From: Anadara kagoshimensis
Lineage: Eukaryota > Mollusca > Bivalvia > Arcoida > Arcidae
Reading direction: 5' to 3'
Assembly (NCBI GenBank): GCA_021292105.1
Contig: CM037874.1
Coordinates: 21,449,534-21,513,533 of the forward strand
DNA length: 64,000 bases
Shown here piece after piece: positions 56,108 through 64,000 of this stretch. How positions within the stretch are numbered: position 1 is the first letter of the stretch; each line of letters starts with the position of its first letter. A model generated the notes under the pieces. That model did not search any database and was not told where the DNA came from. It was given only the letters and a program-made list of their open reading frames with translations. Position numbers and translations under genes: made by a program.

Positions 56108-56166
56108 TGTCATATACAATTTTTTTAATTTAATCATAAAATACATTCAAAAAATGGTACATGACA
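56108..56166. mobile_element. 59-bp palindromic mini-MITE, best copy
   Basis: TGTCATATACAATTTTTTTA at the left and AAAAAATGGTACATGACA at the right form inverted ends of about 17 bp with two mismatches. The interior is AATTTAATCATAAAATACAT. Confidence 0.6.
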
Positions 56167-57667
56167 CTTTGATAAAAGTACTTATGTGCTCCTATAAGCG
56201 TTCAAACAATCCCCGTGTATCCATTCCCTCCTATGTAGACTTAGACGCGTTTTGTTGACATTGTTTTGTATTATATATCTTCTTCTAGCTTACTTTCTGA
56301 ATGTGTTTGTTTGCTTTTTGCAAATGCTTTCAAGATGATTTGCAAAATGCAATTAGCATAAATTATAAACACAACATTGTGATATAAAGTAACCCATAAA
56401 GAACAATCACACACCCATACAAAGACCCCCTTTCAAGAAATGACAAATATAGCGTTACAGTTTCAACATTGTATTTGTTCCTACATAGATATTTGATCTG
56501 ATGGCAGCTTTCATTATGACCAATATGGACAGCTGTAGGTAATGACGCAACAATATTTTTAGAATGCATACTGTGAAATTTTCGCGGTGTCATAATTACC
56601 AGTAACGGTATTGGCGAACATTATGGCCATCTTGATTTCAACGAAATAGTATACAATATATTACAAACCTTCTTAATTACAAACCGCGAGTTATCGCCCC
56701 ACGAAAATTGGGCACCACGAAATAATTGGTTTTACAATATGTTTACTGCATGTATAGAAGTCACTACAGTTCTCAACTGCACACTTGTTTTGGCAAAATC
56801 ACCACTCCTTCAGCAGACAGGTGCTCCCTGCGTTTTATCAGAAAAAGAAATATGTAAAAAAAGCATAGATATTTATAAATAACCAAACATTAATAATGTA
56901 AAAATACAAATATTGAATTCTTGAATGCTGTTAGAATCTAAGCTTGTCTTAAAGGGGTTTAACAAGGATTATGTTGGATTAACCCGGCTTAACTGGTAAT
57001 ACCATCACCAGCATCGCAGTATTAACTTTAGATAAAAGTTTTAAATGGTGCATGAAAACACGTCGATCTTATTTGTTTGTCAGTTTTCTGGACTAATTTT
57101 CCACTTATTCCAGATATGATGTAGAAATATTTTTCACTTGTAAATGGTATTTTGGAGACGAGGTTCATAATCTCTTGACAAGTTTCCATGGCGACTTGTT
57201 GTCTGAGAGGAAAACTCCGGAATCTAAAATAACATAGTTACATGCTCTAACAATTGTGACAATTTTCTGGTCAGTGATTTAAACACTGTTTTAACTATTA
57301 AGAATTTGCTAATTACTGCAAAGAAAAAAGGGAACATCGAGTTCTTGTCTATCAGTGGTTGACCTACATTCTCCAGCATGTTCCCTGAATAATACTATGC
57401 GGGCACTTGACAGATGAAAAGCAAGTGGCGAATGAAAAGGTCTTTTATGGTCAAACAATTCATTTGATTGATAGAATGGGTTTTTTACTTTCCAGTCAAA
57501 AATATATCGTGACGTCATCAGCCATATATGCTTACACTCAAAGCAATGTTGCAGCGAGGATTCTGTTGCTTCGATTTTAAAGGTTTCGTCATATCGTAAT
57601 GCATTTTATATAGTGAATGTTAATTCCATGTAATGCATTTATTATTATGAATATTAATTCCATACAA
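56167..57667. other. non-coding stretch, nothing firmly recognised
   Basis: A CGCGAGTTATCGCCCCACGA phrase near 56,686 looks like a dispersed repeat, but no second copy is in the window. TGACGTCA at about 57,510. Confidence 0.35.
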
Positions 57668-57805
57668 AGGAAATGACTTCAATTTCAAAATGTCGGCGTG
57701 TTTGGCGAAAGAACAATCACAACTTCTTATTCAATTTTTGGTCAGACCCAGCGGAGATGCGAACCCTCTACCTACCACGGACAGAGCGAGAATTTTACCA
57801 AATGG
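57668..57805 (-). mobile_element. tRNA-derived SINE, family A, truncated third copy
   Basis: On the - strand: TTCTCGCTCTGTCCGTGG, box B GAGGGTTCGCATC (57,767-57,755), CTGGGTCTGACC, then GTGATTGTTCTTTCGCCAAA and ACGCCGACATTTTGAAATTG, matching the first ~140 bp of the family. The 3' two thirds are missing. Confidence 0.7.
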
Positions 57806-58689
57806 AAGATAATTTGGAAGTTAAGGAAAACCAGTAAATGCAATGCACTTCAAATGTTTTGGAAAAAAAATTCAGAAATTTTCAAAATGACTTGATTCTG
57901 TCTTTTTTGTCTATGTGATGTTAAAATTTTAGCGGAGAGTACAATAGAAGTCTTTACAAATAGTTTGATTGAAACATTTGTGTAAGCTGTATTGTTCCTT
58001 AACAAAGATGCACGCAGCTTAAATATAATAACGTTGACATTTAAACACAAGAAAGCAAGAATCTCATTAAGCTGTTTAACAAAACGAAAGCTATTGAACT
58101 AGGTTGCAAAAGAAAACAAATGCATTTGAGAGAACAGCAACTGACACCAGCAAAAGATATTGTTCAACAAATAAGCAAAATATTACCAATATCAGTAATA
58201 CATAGCCTTCATCATAATCAGGGGTCCTATGCCAAAACGACATTTATGTTGTCTTTGTTTTGATGATGTTCATATAACATACACAACGATGTTAGATATT
58301 CCAAAATCAGCCTCAAGTGTATCAAACCGATTGCCAACTTCATGAGATTTGGTATTTCTAGACAGAGAGTGTGTCGCCATCTCAGCCTTCAAGAAAAAAT
58401 AATTACTTGTAAGCAACGTATTCTTTGGATTCTGAAATTTTATTCACGTTTATAAGTGTGTGAATAAAATCATTTACATTTATCAGACTCGAAAAAGATT
58501 CCCTATTTTTTTATTTCACTTGCCGACAAAGAGGAAAAATGTACAATATTGTTTAAATTTTTGTAATGCTGTGTTTCTCAACTCAGGTAATAGGATTTAA
58601 ATTTATATTGAAATGCGTCATCTTAAAAATTTACCATAGTATTTAACAAAAAAAAACCACTGATCTTTTGTCCAAATCACAGTCCCAGA
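57806..58689. other. AT-rich stretch, no gene recognised
   Basis: Random short ORFs only. Confidence 0.4.
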
Positions 58690-58830
58690 AGCAAAGTTAA
58701 AACTTTAAAGATTTACAAATTAAACAAAACACGCGAACTTCCACCATGGAAGTGAGGTCGGGTGCTCCAAAAGGGTAAGCAACACCTGTCTAGCTAGCTA
58801 TATCCGACACTTCTGTAATCAAAATTGAGA
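58690..58830 (-). repeat. dispersed repeat family D, copy 4 (inverted)
   Basis: On the - strand: CGGATATAGCTAGCTAGACA, GTTGCTTACCCTTTTGGAGC, ACCCGACCTCACTTCCATGG, AAGTTCGCGTGTTTTGTTTA, then TTTAAAGTTTTAACTTTGCT and GTGATTTGGAC. It appears the best preserved of the four copies. Confidence 0.6.
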
Positions 58831-59195
58831 ATAAAGGATCGTGGTACTTTGGGGAATGTATCTAATTATTTCTAATGTAAACCTAACATTGACGTTATTC
58901 AAATGACATCATAAGAGTCATTGCTATTTGCATCACTGCAAGTGCGACGAAGCAAAAAGCATTCTACATGTAAACTACATTTATGTACGAAATGTAATAA
59001 TTTTTAGTCAATGCCAGCTCTTACGTAAAAGGTTAAAAGTTGAAAATATTGCTCAGGTTTATCGCAAGATTGGGTTTTTAAAGTTTCAGCCCAATAAAGG
59101 CAAGTTTCTATCATCAAAAACTTACCAAAATATTTTAACAAAATCGATTTTAAGTCTGTTTGAAACTTTAAAAACATTTTAACCAAAATCATTAA

Positions 59196-59580
59196 TAATT
59201 TTGATCAAAAAGAAGTCCATCCCGGTTTTTTTCACAATTTTATTCAAAATTGATTGGACCTGATAAAAAGCTTTGATCAAAGTAATTTTGATCAAAATTA
59301 ATGTGCTTACAATATCCAAGTTTTCCATCAAAGCTTACAGTAAAGAACATCTAGGGGCCCTTATTAATTAACATCAGAAATAATTTAGCATAACAAATAT
59401 TGACTGAAAACTTGGATAGTAGTGACGTTGATCAAAATGTCATTGATCAACTTTTTTTCAAATATTTTGATCAAAAGTTTTTTAATAGTGTAAACAGCGC
59501 TAATAAGCTATTAATATATATCAAGAATATGCTCTATTTTAATTTAATAGACTTTTAACCTAAAATTTGATCAAAGTTTT
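59196..59580. repeat. cluster of seven TTGATCA palindromes
   Basis: TTGATCA, usually as TTTGATCAAA, occurs near 59,201, 59,273, 59,288, 59,428, 59,443, 59,467 and 59,567. An inverted pair TATCCAAGTTTTC (about 59,311) and GAAAACTTGGATA (about 59,406) lies within. Probably a decayed inverted-repeat element. Confidence 0.4.
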
Positions 59581-60108
59581 TGATAGTGTACAATTGCATT
59601 TAGTCTCAATTATTTAACACACATATTTGTAACGTGGTAATGAATTACAATTGTGATAGCTTAAGCATTCCTTTATAACTCTCAAAACGCAATGGTATTT
59701 TTCAAAAATAATGAATACAATGCATCTTAATTCCCATTTCGTGTGAAAATTGCTTTAAATGTTGTATGAAAATATGTGTAATTATATTATATAGGGCAAA
59801 TGTTTTCTCATGTGCTTATACCAACGATTTACGAGATATTATGGCCTCTTTGGGATTTATAATTTACGTCTCTAACGACAGACAAATATGAATAAATGAT
59901 ATCACGCCATGAACCTAACGCATTTTATGAAATAAATACTTTTCCATCTGCAGAAAGTAAAACCATGTCTAGATTTAAACAAGATTTATTGCGTAGAAGC
60001 CGCGTGTATATGAACGTGCATAAAGCGTTCTGTCTCATACCTGCAAAGACTGCTACATTACCCATAAGCGAAATTACAGCACAGACCTGTCGAGAGTTTA
60101 ACACTAAG
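59581..60108. other. stretch with one unassigned ORF
   Basis: The ORF at 59,896-60,150 (+ strand, 84 codons) runs into the neighbouring transposon end, and its first half follows an acceptor-like TTTTCCATCTGCAG near 59,939. No domain recognised. An exon is possible but unsupported. Confidence 0.25.
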
Positions 60109-60655
60109 CAGGGGTGGGTAACTCGAACCAATCTTAAATATGATTCGTAAGTAGATGTTACGACGATCGTAAGTTTATACTGCGACAAATTTACACGGGT
60201 AACTCGAAACGTACTTAACGCGTACTTACGATCACGATTTACGTGTAGAGTTACGAATTCGTTTCGTTCGTATATTCTGTAATATACAGGGTTTTTCTTT
60301 TGTTTCTTCGTAGTTTCTTCTAATATTCGGTTACCCTGTTATTACTTGACAAAATAATTAAATGGCAGACAAAAGAAATTCGGCAAATTAAGTCACTAAC
60401 TAAATAGCAACTGCTTCGAACAGGGTAAAACAAGTAACACTGGATTACGAAGTGGGCCTGTTGAATTTTGAAAACGTTAACCACATAAAATTCAATATAC
60501 GAACATGAACTAATTATGTAATGTAGTAGTTTGAAAACGTGCATTTAAATAGGGAAATTTTCAGAGTGAAATTAAATTATAGTACACTACGAAAAAATTC
60601 TGCACTTATCTATGTTTTCACATTTTTGCATTTAGTTTCACAGATACTTCCAATG

Positions 60656-60660
<5 letters not shown>

Positions 60661-60707
<47 letters not shown>
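60661..60707. repeat. (CT)n microsatellite
   Basis: Uninterrupted CT tract inside the 60,109-61,847 element. Confidence 0.97.
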
Positions 60708-60710
<3 letters not shown>

Positions 60711-61323
60711 ATCAGAATCTAAAAGAAATATTGAAATTGGCATGGAAGTTAGGTTGGTTCATTTTCGAATATGAAAAGTATTGTATATATAATACATGTA
60801 GATACGTTTGCTAAATTTCATTGTGACTTTTAATAACATTGTGACATTCCCTTGTTTTCTTTATCTTATTTTGATTAAATAAGCATTCTTAATAACAAAA
60901 TACGTGTCATATAACAATAAGCAAGTTTCAAAATGGAAAATCCTTGAAGCAAATTCGTCGAAATTTTTTTTTTTTTTTAATTTAAATAAATTATACAGTT
61001 TCTGTAGTTTTCAAGAGAGCATGCTTCGCGCAGATCTGTAGTTTACATGAAATCTATTGAAATTTAAAATCCATAAATGATTCAGTGTCATACACAAGTT
61101 ACTTTGTTAAATATTATGGAAAGAAAATGCACACAGACATAGGATAATTTTGACTAAAGACGCTAAAATAGCAGTATTCAGCTTGAAATGGTTAAATTCT
61201 ACTGTGAAAAATATCCAAAGAGAAGGAATTACTAACAAACAATTTTGATGCAGTATGAAATGCTACACATGTAGATTCTTATGTCATTTATAAATATTAA
61301 TCTTATTTTCCATAAAGATTACG

Positions 61324-61332
61324 ACACACACA

Positions 61333-61381
<49 letters not shown>
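61324..61381. repeat. (CA)n(CT)n compound microsatellite
   Basis: Six CA units pass into a long CT tract, inside the same element. Confidence 0.97.
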
Positions 61382-61385
<4 letters not shown>

Positions 61386-61847
61386 AGATAATATTAAATG
61401 ATTCAAGGTAAAACAAATGCTTACGGTTTTAAGCATAAGTTGAAAATTATCCCGATTAAATTTTAATTTAATAATTATTATTATCACAATATTATTAATG
61501 ATCATAATTTTAAAATAAGACATTGTTGTTTTAAAAACACAGTCACTTTAATGACTAATTTTTAAAAAAAAATTTATCAACATGATCAAATAAACTTAAA
61601 TTGATGTTGTCAAAATTAAATAATAACTGGAACACATGCAATTAATGTGTAAATCTCTTGTTTGAATGTGCAATGTTACGCTAAGTATGGTCTAAGGGAG
61701 GTATCTGATTTCCGTAAAGTTAAGGACACGTTACGATGACTACCTTACTTACGACTGTTTCGAGTTACCCGATTTTATTCTACGAGTTTCGTAAGTAGGC
61801 GTTAAGTATTCGTAACTGTTAAGAGAGCTTCGAGTTACCCACCCCTG

Positions 61848-62269
61848 GTTTGTAATGCGGTGTGACCTTAAATGTCCAACGTCATCATTGCAGTTCCAAA
61901 GCTTGTGTCACCCACTGCTATTGAAGCAACAGATGCTATAATGCCTTTGGTCCCTTATTGAATTCATGTTAACGTCATGACATCTTAAAATGAAGATGAC
62001 ATCAGATCAATGGGGTTCGCCGCTGTATCACGTGCTACCCCCTTATGTTTGAGCGGAACACTTATTTCAATGGATATGGAATTGCATAAGATGATGTTTT
62101 CCCGTAGAAACGACGTTATTCCCTGAATTTGTGACGATTTTGTTAACGTTTTACAAATCCTTCCGCACACACGTCAAGAGGTATTGAACACATAGTACAG
62201 CTTCGAACCCTATTCGGCATTGTTGACAAGTTTCGATAGTCAATTTAACAGCAATATGGTTTAAATTCT
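61848..62269. other. non-coding stretch
   Basis: No gene or repeat recognised. Confidence 0.35.
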
Positions 62270-62475
62270 GACAAGTATTTAAAATATATGATAATTTTAC
62301 AGCACTAAACGGTCGTTCCGGAATACAATTCCTCATCAGGAGAGCATGGACTAAAATAACCAAACCAAAATATGATAAAAAGATACCCAAAAGGATCAAA
62401 ATATATTTTTAACAATCTTAGCTAAGGAAATCCTTTGCATGCATGAGGGAAAACATCTTAGATTTTAGGCATTCC
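62270..62475 (-). mobile_element. retrozyme/Penelope-like repeat carrying a hammerhead motif, copy 2
   Basis: Partner of 6,170-6,385 in the same orientation: TTTTACAGCACTAAACGG, TTCCGGAATACAATTCCTCA, AAAAGATACCCAAAAGG, AAAATATATTTTTAAC and CTTAGCTAAGGAAATCC. Identity is moderate, so both copies are old. Confidence 0.6.
62302..62346 (-). ncRNA. type I nano-hammerhead ribozyme remnant, copy 2
   Basis: On the - strand: core CTGATGA (62,339-62,333) directly followed by stem II GGAAT-TGT-ATTCC, then GGAAC (62,319-62,315) where GAAAC is expected, loop GACC, GTT and TAGTGC. The upstream stem I arm no longer pairs. The lesions differ from those in copy 1. Confidence 0.5.
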
Positions 62476-64000
62476 AGATTCTAAAGTGGTATATGACAAC
62501 GATATAAAGATATATTGAAAAAAAAAATAGTATAGAAGACTCTGAAAAAGTCTTCGTTTGAGGATTAGTATTATATAAATTGGAATCACTTAACTGAGTA
62601 CTATTTTTCCGTTTTATGTATTTTATGCTTTTATTTTCTAATTCCTCATCCTTTAATCTGACTAATTTATTATCTGGATTTATTTTCATCCATTAATCAA
62701 AAATTTCTGTTCGGAATTTCTAGAATACTTGACAAGTTATTTATTATTTTCAACATCTTTCATGTTTTCTCGCACCTGGTCTTTTTATTTGAAAGCTTAA
62801 CGAAGGGTTTTCTAAATACGTAAAGAAGAAGAGTAAAGAACTGTTTTAGAATCTCTTAGGACCTTTGTAAATAATCAGTACCTTTAATTGTAAACACCTG
62901 TCTGTGTTATGTGTTATAAATGTAAAACACAAGTATATCCCCTCTTATATATACGAGATACGCAAAACAGAAGAAAACATATATACATAATATGTATAAT
63001 GTCCCTGGATAATTATGACATTTATGATGGGTCATATTGCATATGGTACGTTTTATCGCGTGGTTATTCTAATTGTCGAAGTGAAATACAATGCCAGATC
63101 GGAACACATCAATTTTAACTTTTGTCTCTGGTTGTTATGTTAATCCACCAGACCTAAGATTGTTTCCGATGTTCTTTTAGCTTTTTATAGTCTGATGAGG
63201 AAACTATTTTTATCAAAGACACAATTGTATTAATATCCATAGCAATTTTTTATCCCAAAAGTCAATGTCAAAATTTGTGACTGGGTTTGATTTGAAATTG
63301 ACGAATTTTGCGAAGCTTCATTTCTCTGAAAAATAAAGTAAATGAATCTTCTTCGAGACAACATATTTAGTTATGTGGCTTGAGTTAAGCAAGTCATTCA
63401 TTCCAGAAGTATTTAATTAGCAAAACACTTGATGTTTTAACGTGTCAAAAGCAAGCAAGCCTTTGTACCATTTCAACGTATATGAATAACGGATTCTATG
63501 TTTAAAACAGAAACAATACCTTGTGAATTGCATGTACATGTATATTGAAACAATAAGATTATAATATATATTTCATATTATTCGTATATGTGATTTTCTC
63601 TTACCATCCTGATTGTTTATCTATGTATTATAATTATGTTATTTGTATCTGATTGTTTCTATCAGTTATGCAAAATGCATTTGTAACAAAAAGCATATCC
63701 TTGCTTATTGCAATAACAATGAAGAATGAATTATAATCATATTAAACATATTAATGTATTAATAGACCACTTTGGTTTTAAAATAGCCCAGCGGTCAAGA
63801 ATTTTTAGCAAAAAAAAATATTTATTTTGCATTCTATCTAAAACATTAAATTTGATTTTCATTTTTCTTACCCGTCTATCATCGCCATCTATAATATGAA
63901 GAAGTAGAAAAAAAATTGTTTCTGCAGTTTGAAAGTAAGTACGCACGTGTTTAAAAGATCCGTGAGAGTTAAGAAACCTTATAGAACAGTGTTAGGTTTA
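62476..64000. other. AT-rich stretch, no gene recognised
   Basis: Short ORFs only, without motifs. GTGGTATATGACAAC near 62,486 echoes the mini-MITE end. Confidence 0.4.

Larger units (their letters stand above)
60109..61847. mobile_element. 1.74-kb element with perfect 19-bp CAGGGGTGGG inverted ends
   Basis: CAGGGGTGGGTAACTCGAA at 60,109 is matched exactly in inverse at 61,829-61,847. Beyond it both ends carry TTCGTAAGTA/ACTTACGA and TTACGAAT motifs, so subterminal similarity extends about 100 bp. No matching target duplication is adjacent. The interior has two (CT)n tracts and no transposase. Probably a non-autonomous hAT-like element. Confidence 0.7.

Noticed and set aside
59896..60150. 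84-codon ORF preceded by acceptor-like TCTGCAG as an exon
   Set aside because: It runs into the CAGGGGTGGG transposon end, and no donor, partner exon or domain was found.
63185..63215. CTGATGAGGAAAC as a third hammerhead
   Set aside because: There is no stem II between CTGATGA and GAAAC, and no pairing arms.

Overview
The window looks like repeat-dense, AT-rich nuclear DNA of a marine invertebrate, most likely a bivalve mollusc. This rests on tRNA-derived SINEs with a conserved body and a 3' end reading GACGTTAAAC, several LINE lineages, many short MITE-like elements, long (AG)n and (AAAT)n tracts, and a satellite of about 184 bp of the size seen in bivalve pearl/CvA-type elements. The taxon is an inference. 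I could not support any host protein-coding exon: every convincing protein signal belongs to a retrotransposon.

Layout. 1-11.8 kb: degenerate tandem repeats, a SINE, a retrozyme/Penelope-like repeat carrying a decayed hammerhead ribozyme, and a TA-flanked MITE. 11.9-16.5 kb: a decayed two-ORF LINE on the + strand. 18.6-50.8 kb: the dominant structure, a 32 kb mirrored arrangement. A 228-bp cap and about 28 copies of a 184-bp repeat (18,599-24,006) face about 56 copies of the same repeat and the same cap in inverted orientation (40,394-50,827). The 16.4-kb loop between them holds a LINE remnant, a second inverted pair (CCGGAAT-rich palindromic modules at 28.5 and 38.2 kb), a 1.8-kb hAT-like element with SINEs nested in it, and a LINE with two uninterrupted ORFs (230 and 1153 aa, - strand). 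50.9-64 kb: mostly unannotatable AT-rich DNA with microsatellites, two more elements with CAGGGG termini, a third SINE copy, and a second copy of the hammerhead repeat.

The most interesting items are the giant mirrored satellite/cap structure with its nested inverted pair, higher-order periodicity inside the arrays, the paired hammerhead-ribozyme remnants, the intact LINE, and CAGGGG-ended elements with 5-bp target duplications. All repeat boundaries were read by eye and are approximate unless terminal inverted repeats fix them.
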